From contig CACRXP010000021.1 of NCBI GenBank assembly GCA_902702965.1, positions 737,442 through 801,441 of the forward strand: DNA of 64,000 nt, given 5' to 3'. The notes under the pieces are model-generated. The model made no database searches, was not told the origin of the DNA, and saw nothing but the letters and a program-made list of their open reading frames with translations. This document shows, one piece after another, positions 23,601 to 35,759 of this stretch. The stretch comes from Spirometra erinaceieuropaei (taxonomy: Eukaryota; Platyhelminthes; Cestoda; Diphyllobothriidea; Diphyllobothriidae). Every line of letters begins with the position of its first letter. Position 1 is the first letter of the stretch. Made by a program: the position numbers and the translations under genes.

Positions 23601-26059
23601 CCCAAAATTCGTGTAAAGCAGTCATAGAGACTGCCCGTCACCTTTCGGCTTCTGGTGACCTTTTCATGCCTGTTACCCTGATGCGTTTTTGGGGTGCAAA
23701 GCCTTGTATCTGTTCATAAATTGCAAAGCCATATTCACAGCTGATAGAAATTCCTTCCATTAACACTTTGAATTGTAATTTTTAAATGCTCACGGCAGTT
23801 GCCAGCAGGATAAGTGGAGTAACAGCATACCTCGTAAACCTCCGGTCTTGCGCTATCAATCAATGTTCGGATGACACTCCCATAATTGTCGCTTGTTCTG
23901 TTGCTACTATCTCTGACGATGGGTTTCTGAACCAGTTCGAAAGCTCAGAACAATAAATAAACTGTTCTGACTCTACGCCATCGTTCTTATTCATTTGTGC
24001 ACACACCTGGAACTCGGCTATCGCTTCCATACTGTTTACCTTCTTTTCTAGGGACGTACCAAATGGCAAATAAGTAATTTGTCTTTTCGTAAGTTTCGCA
24101 TCTGCTCCACAGGGTCTTCCATGTGATAAATGTGACTCTATGTTTTCCTAGCAACACATATTTATCCTGCTGCTTTTTCTCCATTTTCTGTCCGCTGCAC
24201 AACGGAAGGCGGCTATTCATCTTTCTATACCCCTAAAACTAGACTCCTGGGAAAACTGGTTTGAGAAGAATAGGAAGTTTTCTACCGTGCTTCTTTCAAC
24301 TATCGCAAATTTGCCTCACCATATCTCCCCTTGGGGATAATTTCAGCATTTTCATAGACGGTAACGTGCTACCGAATATACATCTATATTCGCATCATAG
24401 TCGCAGATCTAAGAGTTCATTTATTGGAACGAACCAGGAGCAGCCCATTGCTGATGCAATAACAAAGTAACGGAAAATCCTCAAATTAATTGATAAGTGC
24501 GTCCAAAATTGCGTCTTCTTGTGTAAGCTGATCAAAATAAATTGGATCTGTATCGGTGCAGAGGTCTGGAAGTTATAACTAGATTTCTCAACAGGCTAAC
24601 AACGTCTGTGGAGCGTATAAGAGTCCCGCACTGCCTTGACAAAACGGGTACCCCTTTTCTCTGAATAAGGTAGCGAGCTTCTTCACGCAGCTAAAACATT
24701 CGAAGCATTCCGTCATACGTTAGAACAATGAGATTTATATAGGGAGCTAATGTCTTGAAAGGTGAACAGATCCATTATAATCAATTTCAAAAATCGAATT
24801 GCTTATAAAAGCCTCAAAAGTCTATCATTCTCCTCATATGTGTATGTGGTGACGTTTTACCACCAAAATTGCTTTAAGAATGGTCGGGTGACGGTTATAG
24901 ATTTGCCATCAAAAACACCCTGCTTCATAGTAGAAATCCAACAATGCACAACTTTCTGTAGTAATCATTGACAATCAGGTATTTATCTGAAACCGAAGTG
25001 CTGGTATAGGCCTCAAAGTGACTAACATATCTCGTAGTCAAATATTAATTTCTACCCAACATTACTGGTCTCTGCGACTCACATTGTGGACGCGGTGTGG
25101 CAATTCGCATGTCACAATGAGCAACCAGGGCATCGAACTTACATGAGCTAAACAATGACCGGCTGAAGTGTGAATTAAACTTGCACTATCGTAGGGCCTC
25201 TGCGTCTTTTTTTACTCTTTTCCATATCTGACCTAGCAGCGTCATGAAAATTACATCAGTTAACGCCTGCCAAAATGGCCAAACATTTTCTTTCTAGCGG
25301 GCATTATATTGTTTCCAATGGCCCTAGTGATCATGAGGGGTGTATGGGGGCCGTTGGTGATGGCCCGCGTTGCAGTTCTACGGCTACTCCGGGTTCATCG
25401 ATGCTTTTGGATGAACATTGCACAACTTTGCACTGACGAGTATAGCCTGCTGCGCATACAGTGTCGGCCATTACCATGCACGAAGATGTGGCATGAGCAA
25501 CGCCAACTGCGTTTGGTAGTGCTGGCACGCCTATGGTGATAAGAAATGCACTGAAAACCCCGGCCAAACGTATCGATGGACCTTGGTGGATACTTTTGCT
25601 CCGTTCCATTCTGGCACCCAGCTCTCATTCCAATAAACCGCACTCGACACGATGGTCAAACCCCGGTGACCGACCTTGACCGGCGGGCAGAGCAGATGAG
25701 GATGTCCTGCGTTTGCTTGTCTCCACACCCGGTAGTCCCGGAACTAATCGCCGTCCCAAATAAAAAGTCCTGCGGGGAGGGCGGCATGCAATCTTGTAGG
25801 CGATTCAGTCTAACGCTCTTCATCTCACTAAACAAACGTCGTGATCCACAGTGAGATTAGGCGGCCGCCTGGGATGACACAGCAGTCCTATCTAAGAAGT
25901 AGCACTGCCTAGCTACTTGCTTTGGGGTCTAAAAGCGTTGCTCTAAAAACGGCCGGCAAAGTACGTCGTTGGTACATCAACCGTTTATTGTGCATACAAA
26001 AACGCGACCATAAATACAAAAACAGCATCTTCCTTTTCCATCCCCGTGCCTCTTCACGT

Positions 26060-26600
26060 GCTCTCAAGGTGACACTTCTCATTCTGGCAGCTTGGAATGC
26101 TTGTCCACTTTTGGACAATCCGATGGAATGAGGACAGCTCTGGTCGTCCGTGAAATGGCCTGCTACAGAGTAGACATTGCGGTTCTTTGTAAGACCCGCT
26201 TCTTTGATCAGAACCAAGTGGAGGAGATGGATGCCGGATATACTTTATTCTGGGGTTGATGTCCAAGGACAGAGCGACGGGAAGCCGCAGTCGCCTTTGC
26301 CACCAGGAACGACGTCGTGAGGCGGCTGTCCTCCCTTCTACAGAGCGCCAATTACCGTCTCATAACCACGAGACCGACACTCCGCGGGAGCAAGTCCATC
26401 AGCATCGTCAACACCTATGTCCTCTTAATGACTAAATCCAGTGAAGTGGAGAACAATTTCTACAAATACCTGCACATCCTCCCAACAACTTTGCTGGAGA
26501 CGGTCACAGCGATAACCATGGTGACCATTATACCCGCATCGTCACAGACAATTGTAGCGGTCGAGGACCTCAAGGATAGCACACAGTGAAGTAGCGAGGC
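26060..26600 (+). pseudogene. Decayed LINE endonuclease domain (RTE-type)
   Basis: Translated plus-strand segments follow an AP-endonuclease-like LINE domain: LAAWNACPLLDNP, then in another frame RTALVVREMACYRVDIAVLC, then EAAVAFATRNDVVRRLSSLL and LRGSKSISIVNTYVLL. Such frames are often labelled craniofacial-development-protein-2-like in animal genomes. At least one frameshift (near 26127) and one stop (near 26257) break it. No linked RT follows, so this is an isolated fragment; a related RT fragment lies at 52600-53090. Confidence 0.7.
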
Positions 26601-28755
26601 ACTGGAAAGAGATTCTGGCTAAGAGCGATCTAAAGAGAGTTGTTAACACATCACAATACTCATCCATACGAAAGGAAAGGAGAAAGGTTAGGTTGGCATA
26701 AAGGTATAACTGGAAGAGATGGAAATTGGGAAGACATCTAATTGTAGTTAATTCTACAAACGTGATGAGTGACCTGTCTGGATGATGCGGTGACGCTGAA
26801 ATGCCTGCTGAACATCTGATGGGAATACAGCGCTGTGGGAAACTGCAGGGGAGGGTCGAGGGTGGTGCCGACGGAGAGAAAGAGCGAAGAGAACATTAAG
26901 GCGAGTTGCAGGGTGGGGGTCGGCGGTAGAGAGAGCGAAGGGCACCGGCCATTTTCACCGACACGCAGCTACACCACCACCATCCTAGGTCCGCGTGGGA
27001 AGTGTCACTTCACTCAAACAACTCTGCACAGTTCGTGGGGCGTCACACAATACAGCCTCAGAGGGAATGCTCGGTCGCCGAAAGATCGCTATCGCAACAG
27101 CGATGACCTCCGCCCGCAGGCTTGTATGGAAAACAATCTCCTCCTCACCAACACCTTCTTCCGTCTTCCAATGCGGGAAAAGACGATGTGGATTCACATT
27201 TGCTTGCACCACTGACATCTGCCGGACAACGTCAAAGTTCGGAGGCGTCACGAGCGTGGCCCGCTCGCGGCTGAGGCGATGTATGGTGCTAACTGGTGGG
27301 CGGATAATCGCCTTGTCATCTCCAAGATGAGACTCCATCGTCAACATTTCAGGCGACAGCAAAGAAAACTAACATCGCGTAAGCTCAATACTGTATTTCT
27401 TGCTAGGCTGAACTCCGACTGCACATTAGCGGCTGCACGAAGTCAAAACTGAAATAGATGTAAATCCTGTAGGCGCATTCTAATATGGAGACCCATAGAC
27501 AACTTGTTTATAGGATAGCACAGTCGACTGATGCATGGGAAGGGAAGGAGAGTGTGTCCGACATTGGAGAATCCACCTTCACTGCACATCAACACATTTC
27601 TCACTTTAACTAGTATGGCGCTCTAGGAGTCGTGACTTGGAAGGCCGCCAACTGACGCGATACTTCTGTCCTTCTTAGGACTGAGGGTTAGGCTTAAATG
27701 GCCCCCTTACTGTGGTGGGATCCTCAACGATGAGGTCCTGGGTTCATTTCTAAATGTGGAGTTTGCGGTACACGTAGGTGATCTATTTATCCTCGTCAGC
27801 AACTGCGTCCGAGCTCACCTTCGGTCGCCCTGACATCGTCTTGCCACCGGAGTCCGACGGGTGAGGGAGGAGAGAGTGCGGCGGATGCTGCTGAAGTCTG
27901 CCGCACCACAAACGAATTCAAATGCAATTCACGGGGGCTGCACCCACTCCGTGGGCCACACAGCTGACGTCGTCACTCGCGACAGTCGAACTCTCAGTGG
28001 CCATGTTGAATTCAGTGTCTCTTTAGCACCCAAGTAATTAACTCTTTTATCTCTGATATTCGAGGCAGTCACGATGAAGGACCACTCCCACTTGTCTTCT
28101 AAAATCACGCAATTATCGCAGACACATATTTTTAGCATCCACGAAGTATTTGACCACCTCGTATCCCATCGTAAATACAGACCCTCAGAATCTCTGACAT
28201 GAACTTAGCTACATTTCCCATAAACGGATGAAATCAGATCAGTTTTGTGGATGTCACGACTGACGGTCAACCTGAACAAAACCCTTCAACCACTCCCAAA
28301 TTTCCTCATATCAGAGACGTTCAGCAGGACCCAGGACAAAGGTGAGGCGCCAAGCGACAAGGCGGAATGACCCATTGGCACGGCAAGAAACATTCGTAGT
28401 CTTTTGCCAGACCTGGTGTGTTAGCGTGCAGAGCTTCAACGTCAGCAAACGAGGAAGATTACTCCGTATGCGGAAGACGAACATGCATCAGCGGTTAGGA
28501 GAAATGACGACAAACCTCGAGTAGGGGTCCACTCGACGGAATTTGACCACAACCTCATGTTCGCCAGACCAAAATTTCCGTGCAAGATGGATAGTGTCTG
28601 AGTCGCGAGCTGCTTTAAACATACTTCTTTTTTGCCGGCAACCTATCAACAAGCAATGTTGTTCTTCCCCTTTTATGAAGAGAATGCGCTTAGGCGGAGT
28701 AAGTAATAGATGTTCTGGCGCATTTCGAATAATTATTATTGACGCAACTGAAAAA
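26601..28755. other. Non-coding interval, moderately GC-rich
   Basis: No gene supported. A stretch near 27290-27340 (CTTGTCATCTCCAAGATGAG) resembles 52390-52440 (CTCGTCATCTTCAAGATGAG), indicating a shared dispersed repeat next to LINE debris in both places. Confidence 0.35.
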
Positions 28756-28761
28756 CTCGCA

Positions 28762-28895
28762 TCTTCCGGTGGGGCCTCGTAACTCAGGTGGCAGAGCGTT
28801 GGCCGTACTAAAGTCTTCCCCTTGCTGTCGTGAGTTCGAATCCCACCGATGTGCCGAGTTCTTCACTGTTGGGTCAATAGGAATTATTAAAATTT
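28762..28895 (+). repeat. tRNA-derived SINE (family B)
   Basis: The head includes CTCAGGTGGCAGAGCG (A box) and GAGTTCGAATCCC (B box), then a tail GGGTCAATAGGAATTATT shared with the copy at 62345-62475. A second copy begins only about 170 bp downstream. Confidence 0.75.
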
Positions 28896-28964
28896 GTCAA
28901 GGTATCCATGAAGTACGTGAGCCGGGTAGTCATCTGGTGGATTCTAGATGGATTACTTAGGAAA

Positions 28965-29160
28965 TCCCGCTTGCGCAGTCAGCTTACTGTATCAGATTTG
29001 GCGGATTCCAGACGTTGCAGTAGACTGGGCGGATGACTTAACACAAATGTGATTAAACTCGCGTCTTCCGGTTGGACCTGGTCGCTCAGGTGGTTAGAGC
29101 GTTGGCTGTACTAAAGCTTTCCCCTTGCTGTCGTGGGTTCGAAGCCCACGGAGTAATTAA
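28965..29160 (+). repeat. SINE family B with upstream leader
   Basis: The leader (GAAATCCCGCTTGCGCAGTC to about 29062) also precedes the SINE-B head at 62245-62345. The head at 29063-29160 has GCTCAGGTGGTTAGAGCG and the self-complementary T-arm GTGGG-TTCGAAG-CCCAC. Because leader and head travel together, the repeat unit is longer than the tRNA-like part. Confidence 0.7.
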
Positions 29161-32140
29161 TCACGTGGGCAGCATGCAGTTGAACACTAATTCCATTATC
29201 TGTTTATTACCACCATATTCGGTTGGCTGATCGTGGCCTCGGATGCGGGAGACCTGGGATTATCACACCCAGCACCAACATTTGCAATACACACTGGGGC
29301 CTGTTAGTTTTAGTGCGCTTGTGATTACTTAGCGACTGTACCTCATGAATACTACCCCTAAGGTGTGGCTGCGTTATAACCACTTCTTTCTGTCTCTGGT
29401 GATTGGTTCGAGACTGAGTCCGAATAACCGAATGAAGAAAATTCTTTTTTTGCCGGCCGTGTCCTATTATTTTACTAAGTTAGCTGCTACTCACCTTTTT
29501 ACCCACAATGTCCATATTCGACGTTGCAATATTCTTCGGTAAGTGTCCATCTGGGGTTGAGAGTGAGCTCTTTTGTGTGCAGCTGGCATATAGATGTAAA
29601 CAACCAGAGTGCATGCCGATTATGGCGACCGGTTGTTCTTCGAATGCTCATCCGCGTCTGACAGAAGGCAAGAGTGTCGTCGCGTGGCACGTTGTTTTCG
29701 AATATTAGTTTCGAGCGATTGCAGATAAGCCTATTCGTCAGGTTTGCATTTTAGGGAGACGAGCCGAGTGAATACCTAAAAAGAAGCTTTGACCATGCTC
29801 TTTCAAGGACATTCCAATCAGCCAGAGTTCGGATGTTATTCACGACCGACCCCATTTGTAGGGAAAATCTGCCAGCTTACATTGCATTAATGCGCATTTA
29901 CTTCTTAATGTGGCTCTGTGAATCAGGGTAAATATGTGGAAGATGTCGGTGCCTATCCATGAGGATACGTTAACACCTCGCAGCATGGCTAAGAAACGGC
30001 AAAATCTGAGGTGTAAACAGTTACATTCTCGCTTGCGTGGTCATTCATAGCATCGCGTGGTACCCGCAAAGCCTACTGAGTGTTTTACTTGACTCCACCG
30101 AATTGTTGAAACCACAAGGACAAAGTCCGCTAGCAGCGGTAGAAGCAACCGTAGGCAGGTTATGCAAGCCGGCCTTTTGCGCACATAAGAATCTTATGAA
30201 GGTCCCGCATTTACCACGGCCAAAAACTACTTATATAAATAAATCGTTTTATTTAGTACCCCTAGAGATACTTTCATAGTAACCAGCTAAGTGCAAAATT
30301 TTTTGCCCCTTCTTCCCCTTCTTCCTCCTGACACGGCTCTTCATAAACCTCACTAGACAGTATTGTCTTACTTGCTTTATACTGACTGTCTTTAATTATC
30401 TTCTCATATTGTCCACCCTCCATCTATGAGAAAAGATGAATGTAGCTCGATTTCTCTAATTACTTACACGTCGTTATTAATGCCAGTGCCATATAAAAGT
30501 ATTGGCTTAATGAGAATTTATCGGAGGCAAACGCCTGCTTGTTCGATATTCTTTCTGCCTGCAGATAAGTTTCCGTATTTTAAGGGGATTTTCCCATTGA
30601 ATGAGTCTACACTATCACAGCAACAATGAGCCTTTTTTACTATAGTCTGCTACTAGCGTGTCCAACTCAAATTTAACCTTCGTTCATGTCACCAAATAGT
30701 CCATTTTAAGGCCCGCAAAATTGTCTTCTTGTTTTCATTTTTGTCTATTTTCAATGTGGTCCCCTTAATTAACGTTGTTTTTATTAACTCCCGTTAAATG
30801 GCGTAAAGATCATGCAGGTTTTGCTGGTGGTTTAGATGTCTTTTTGCCACCCATTCTAGTAAGGCATTTGAACCTCACTTTTATTATGTTACAGGGAATG
30901 ATTAGCCATTCTGATTAGTCACATTAATTGTATTTTGCGCTTTATAAAATGTGATTTTCTCCTTTCCACCTATTTCTATTAACCTTAACTTTAAATATGC
31001 CAGTTCCTTAATGCAATGATTTGGAGCCGCCTAAAAGTAATCAGTTATAGATAAGTTTTATATAATTTCCCGGTAACATGCGTTCAATACAAAGATATAC
31101 ACGTCTGATACATATATGTAACAATGCTTCGAGGATATGATGAAAATACTCGATTCTAACCGAAATAGAAAAGCGGCTAAAAACAAATGCTCTTTCGTTT
31201 CTAGGCAAAATACATCGTTTGGAATGTCCGGTCTATGAGAGCTCCATCACATAGTATATGGAAATTATATAGAAGCACTCTGATATAGTCGGAGAAAATT
31301 AACCAACATATCTCTGTTTCTTGAGAAAATGATAAATTTTCTTGTTACAGAAGCCCTTCGGATGCATTGCTGTTGTGGATCTGTGACTATCAGCGAAATA
31401 TAACTGTGATTAAACTGGCTGGGTTACCAACCAGGTACTAAAATTGGATATTTACGAAGCAAAAATTGCCCCTGCTGTCGTTCCGTCGATTTTTTATAGA
31501 GAATCGCAGGAAGAAACTGGAGGAAAACTGTCTGTTTTAACTAGGGCATGCAGCTTTACATCGTAGAACGCAGATATTTCAATCGAGTAACTGTCAAATT
31601 CCTGTTGATCCTCTATTGCGACTACATTGTATATGCCACGGGGGCATGGTTCCTCAATCTGAAACGACTTCCATTTTTTTCAGGTCTCGCTGATGTTTCG
31701 CCACCCTCGAAATTGCTGCCTAAGATAATCAGATCGCTGGGACTAAACATACGATTAGTGGTCTTGCAGTAGCAATACGTGCAGCTAATCTGTTATTTCT
31801 AAAGCAGCTAAGTGTATTTTGGGTTAGAGGGGGTGGCCGGGTTGTGATGCGCTGTTGATTATCTTTCGTTAATTTAAAAAACTTCAGCAGCAATATCTAG
31901 TATAGAGGTCAGTTGACTACTGATTATTATTTGCATTTTACGTAAGGAGAATAATTTCGATGGAGAGCAGGTCCTGCAAACTATAGAGTATTATCGGGGG
32001 TGCAGTACCATAGGCATTCAGCTCACTCCTTCTTGTTCCGCTAAAACAGCCAAAGAATTCTATCCTTTCAATTTCAAAAACTGCAAATCAAATACGCTCT
32101 AATTCTTTAAGAAACATACTGAAGGAATATTAGCATCCAG
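29161..32140. other. AT-rich intergenic DNA
   Basis: No gene or recognised repeat. Open frames are all below 85 codons and show no domain character. It lies downstream of the minus-strand SPH1 gene. Confidence 0.4.
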
Positions 32141-32151
32141 TAAGTCGCAGT

Positions 32152-32157
32152 TTTTAT
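32152..32157 (-). terminator. Polyadenylation signal AATAAA of SPH1
   Basis: A minus-strand AATAAA lies about 31 nt beyond the SPH1 stop codon, a normal position for a 3' end signal in a short 3' UTR. Confidence 0.5.
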
Positions 32158-32187
32158 TTCAAACGAAGATTTTATATGCAGGATGTT

Positions 32188-32367
32188 TTACTGGAGCTTG
32201 GAAATAGCGTCGCTTATCCACTGCCTGACGGATGAGACTGAGGTACATAAAGCACGGTCTCCAACGCAGTCATCATCTCCGGTACCGATTACAGCATATA
32301 AAAACCAGCGTTTTTCGTCTTTTGGAAGACAGTATAGACCACCTCCACTGTCACCGTGGCAAGGAGT
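32188..32367 (-). CDS. SPH1 exon 5 (GDSGG exon)
   Basis: The exon follows the acceptor CCTTTTTTTAG and encodes 59 residues plus TAA. It starts TPCHGDSGGGLYC, so the nucleophile Ser is retained; Thr246 sits where Asp189 would set trypsin specificity. WFLYAVIGTG and a final helix (VRQWISDAI) follow. Confidence 0.85.
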   Translation of the reverse strand, partial: TPCHGDSGGGLYCLPKDEKRWFLYAVIGTGDDDCVGDRALCTSVSSVRQWISDAISKLQ

Positions 32368-35300
32368 CTAAAAAAAGGTTTAGCCGAAGTTGAAGTTGTA
32401 AACTGTGCAAAATCATAATAAAAACCAGGAGAAGAACGGTGAGCTATTCTGATTTCTGACGCTTCAGGCGGTACATAATATCCAGAGAAGTTGATAATCC
32501 CACCGCTCATCTAGAACCGGTGTCACACTGAGAATTTGCGAATACCGAAGTAAGGTGATATTTAGTGTTTGACAAGACATACACGTGCCATAAAATCATG
32601 TTACGTTGTTAAACAGAATTTCAAATGGGTTTATTTCCTCTACTGACTAGAAAACTTCCGAATACAATAAGACAAGTTTAGATGTTGCGTTGAGTTTACA
32701 CAGTAACCTGTCAAAAGGTTAAAACTATTAGACAAGGATTACCAACTTCAGTGTGCGTGCCAAATTAGCTTCTTTCCATTTTATTCCATTGTAGGAGCTG
32801 CCTCTAATTGTTTTGCATGCGCATGTTTTAAGTGTTGAACTCAAAATATATGTCCTAATGCGAGTCAATAAATATATTTCAAGGTCTTCCACAGACCATA
32901 AGCCCCAGATAAGGTCGGTTTCTCGGTATTAGACGACTACTCTGGACTATATTTATTAACTCGTCAACCAACCTTGACCCCAGCAAATCGTCCTTCCGGA
33001 TGTTCTAAGCACTTTGAACCAACAAGCAATGTTTAAATAATATAAATTCAAAAGGATCTGTCAGCCAAAATTGTTAAAGATTGCAGTCCGAGACGAATGT
33101 TATTAGATGACTGTTTCGAATACAAAATCTATTTGAAACAAATGACGTGTGCATGGCAGCAAAATGTATTACTAGTTGATCTTTCATTCGAAACATACCC
33201 TTGCTTCTGTTTCCACGCAAACTGTCTTATCCTTTTGGACTGGATAGCTTACTCGAAGACATTCCTCGTAAGAGGTTAGAGTTACTTCTGCTTCTCTGAG
33301 TATCCTAGGATTTTTCCACTCGTTAACCGATCCTTTTCTTAGAACTGCACCCCAACCAGCGTAAAAGCAGTAGTGACCATTATTTAGTACCATCTCATCC
33401 CGAGAAACGCAGATAGGCCTTGCTTCGGGAGCTGCGGACGAAAACGAGGAATGCCTAGAGACATTATTCGTTACATTTTTTGCGAAACAAAGATTAGCTG
33501 AGAAAGTACTACAAAAAAATTAGAAACCTCGAAATTTGGATTTCAAACGTCGCCTCCTATTTTAGTTTACACTAATTACGGCTGTATTTTCCAATACGTT
33601 CAAAACTCTGTGTCTTCCAGTCAATGTGCTTCCACGTGAAAATAAAGGTATATCTCCGTATACCTTCGTCTTGCTGCATGGATCTTGGGGAATGCGACGT
33701 TAACGTTTTTGAAGATGCAATAAAATACGACGGGCTAAATGAATTTATAATAATCGAGTTGATAAGAAGGATATCCTAACTACATGAAAGAGTTCCACAC
33801 TGTGAGCAATGAGTGAACCGGAAGTGGTAAAAGCAGACATAATTTCCGGTGGAAACAAAGTTTCCGCGAAACCAAGTGGAATGCAACTTAAGTTATAAAT
33901 AGGCACTTTTGGCACAATATATAATCTGTATGGTGTTGAATGACGATATTTTGCCGAGATTTATTAAAAATCGGCTTTCCTCTGCATAATTATACAAACC
34001 CAAAAATATGTGCACCAATACCTGTAGTAAAAGGTTCATTGAGCAGCAAAATAGCGACGTCATATCCATGATTTTCATATCGTACTTGAAAATTGGGGTG
34101 CACCTGTACCATGTCCGCCCGACGCGTTTGCTTTGGTGGTCCAGATGTGGTAAATTTATGATCCCCAATGTGTACGGTAAGTATGTCATCAGTACGTTCC
34201 GTAATATTGACGCTTTTACCAACAGGCATTTCTTCACAGGCAAATAACATCTTGATGCAACGGGCTGCGGTGACAATCACCCTGCTACTTAAAATAGTTC
34301 CTCCGCAGAACGGATGTCGACCCCTTTTCTCGGACCACAATCCCACCTTAAATAAATATGAAGACAAAGAAGTCATATTCGGTATAACAAAGTTAATTTT
34401 TCGGTGCTATTGAAAGATGGTTCATGTATATTATCTAAAATGGGAGTTGACGAGTTTCGTACCTTAATTTACTTAGACGATATGCCTTTTGTCTTACCGA
34501 ATAAACTTATAAGCTTAAATATTTTAGACGCATCTCTAGATGGGAGGGGTCATTTTGTATTGACGGGTAGTTTTATGTATTCCAGACCCTACTTTTAAAG
34601 GCTCGATTTTAGAAGTACGTGACGTTGATGAAAATGATTCTTTTTAAGGGTAGATCAGATAAGCATGTCTAGAATTCCAAAAACCTAGTTACTCTATACT
34701 GCATAAGTAGGCAAAACAAGACTGAAAACCATGGCGAAATTAGCTTCAGGTTCGGCCTAAATTTCTTAATCAAAATTTGATGACATTTTGATACCAGTTT
34801 CTTAAGTTTATGTCGCAGATGCTTTAAATTTATTTCTCGGAAAGCTATAAGGAGAACTATCAGCGAATAACGCTTGAGACGTATTGAAGTTTAATATTAA
34901 TAGTGCATTAGGTCAACAGGCTCATTAAATTTTATAAATAGTACTGCCAATTACGGGTCTTTCTACAGTTAGGAAGTACCAGACAGATCATTTTATTCAA
35001 AATATCTATAACAAGCTGGTGAAAAGTAGGAAGCGGCTAATTGCAACTTGCATGTTATTTTTCTCTCTCCTGGTTCAAACATGCTTCCTTCAACTACTTT
35101 AATTTTGCTACATCCGTATGAAATAATATTCGCCCACATTGCACATAGTATAATTCTCCCCATAACAACGAGAGTTAAACGTGCTTTACATTTACATCAT
35201 ACATCGTTATGCACCAAATCTGTAGCCAACGGAAGGTATATATTTTTGTGCAGTGTAATATCTCAACAACAGACAGATCTTTTTAACTTGACTAGCACAC

Positions 35301-35708
35301 TATATTCAGTAATTAAACATTTCAAAGGAAACTATCTCAACTTTATAGGGAAGTTCTTAACGCTACGATTCGGAATTACCAGCCACGGCCAGCTATGTGG
35401 AGTCGCCTGGGGCTTTGAGTACGTTGCTTCTTCCTTCCAGACTGAACGGACAGACCGTCTTCCGCATTTTTCAGGAAGATTTTTAAGTGTCTCGATACCT
35501 ATGATCAAGAGTTTGTGGGGAAATAAATAATAGTGAAGGAGGTGTATCCAAAATCAAACGGGATCAAGCATGCAAAAAGAAGTAGGGCAATGCATTGACC
35601 TGAAGGGAGGTTAGAATAAGACGTCTAGCTATTGTTAAAAAGGTACATACATTGAACTATGTTTGCTGACACGAAAAATGCCAGAAATAATTTGAAAATT
35701 AGTCCCAT
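32188..35708 (-). CDS. SPH1: secreted trypsin-fold serine protease homologue (catalytic His replaced by Arg), five exons
   Basis: Exons 35708-35651, 35498-35380, 34346-34022, 33431-33199 and 32367-32188 join to 304 codons plus stop with compatible phases. Residues 1-19 form a signal peptide (MGLIFKLFLAFFVSANIVQ). The S1 fold is clear: ATPHSWPW (51-58), FCGG (72-75), YDVAILLL with Asp155 at the Asp102 position, CFYAGWGAV (189-197) and CHGDSGGG with Ser252 at the Ser195 position. The catalytic His is Arg88 (TAARC, codon CGT), and no IVGG follows the CG at 31-32 where activation cleavage would occur. It probably cannot work as a normal trypsin. The disulfide cysteines around the His and Ser sites are kept. 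It is the tandem partner of SPH2 8 kb away. It is likely a secreted non-enzymatic protein; Echinococcus antigen 5 is a known cestode trypsin-like protein with a lost catalytic residue. Confidence 0.85.
33199..33431 (-). CDS. SPH1 exon 4 (GWG exon)
   Basis: A 233-nt exon with acceptor CGTTTTCGTCCGCAG and donor AGG|GTATGT. It completes Ala168 from a split codon, then PEARPICVS and [13 protein letters not shown], ending VCVETEAR. The length equals that of SPH2 exon 4. Confidence 0.85.
34022..34346 (-). CDS. SPH1 exon 3 (His/Asp exon, His replaced by Arg)
   Basis: A 325-nt exon with acceptor TTTATTTAAG and donor ACAG|GTATTG. It encodes VGLWS, HPFCGGTILS, VIVTAARCI (Arg for catalytic His) and GYDVAILLL (Asp kept). 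Confidence 0.85.
35380..35498 (-). CDS. SPH1 exon 2 (propeptide and SWPW exon)
   Basis: A 119-nt exon bounded by ATCATAG and CTG|GTAATT. It encodes LPEKCGRRSVRSVWKEEA and ATPHSWPWL. The region that should hold R/K-IVGG reads TYSK. Confidence 0.8.
35651..35708 (-). CDS. SPH1 exon 1 (signal peptide exon)
   Basis: A 58-nt exon from ATG to the donor CAAT|GTATGT. It encodes a hydrophobic 19-residue signal sequence and the first base of a Cys codon completed by exon 2. SPH2 exon 1 has the same length and the same split Cys. Confidence 0.75.
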
Positions 35709-35740
35709 TTTAAGCCAGTGAACCTCCCACATCGGCGTTC

Positions 35741-35747
35741 ATTTATA
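35741..35747 (-). promoter_or_regulatory. TATA box of SPH1
   Basis: A minus-strand TATAAAT lies about 33 nt upstream of the SPH1 ATG. It predicts a start site near 35716 and a very short 5' UTR. Confidence 0.45.
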
Positions 35748-35759
35748 GGAGAACATCAG

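Larger units (their letters stand above)
18901..26050. other. Gene-poor AT-rich interval
   Basis: No gene could be supported. The interval holds a SINE-A copy (19690-19890), a CTA microsatellite (20553-20675) and otherwise unique-looking AT-rich DNA with only short open frames. Two minus-strand frames at 23860-24220 and 22185-22412 have protein-like composition but lack convincing splice sites or domains. Confidence 0.4.

Noticed and set aside
28780..28865. Functional tRNA gene
   Set aside because: A and B boxes are present, but the anticodon arm does not fold convincingly and five related copies with shared tails identify a SINE family.
35048..35530. 160-codon plus-strand frame
   Set aside because: It overlaps SPH1 exon 2 in antisense, has no domain, and the SPH1 exon is independently supported by its paralogue.
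32188..35708. Active trypsin- or chymotrypsin-like protease
   Set aside because: GDSGG and Asp are present, but the His position is Arg and the IVGG activation site is missing.
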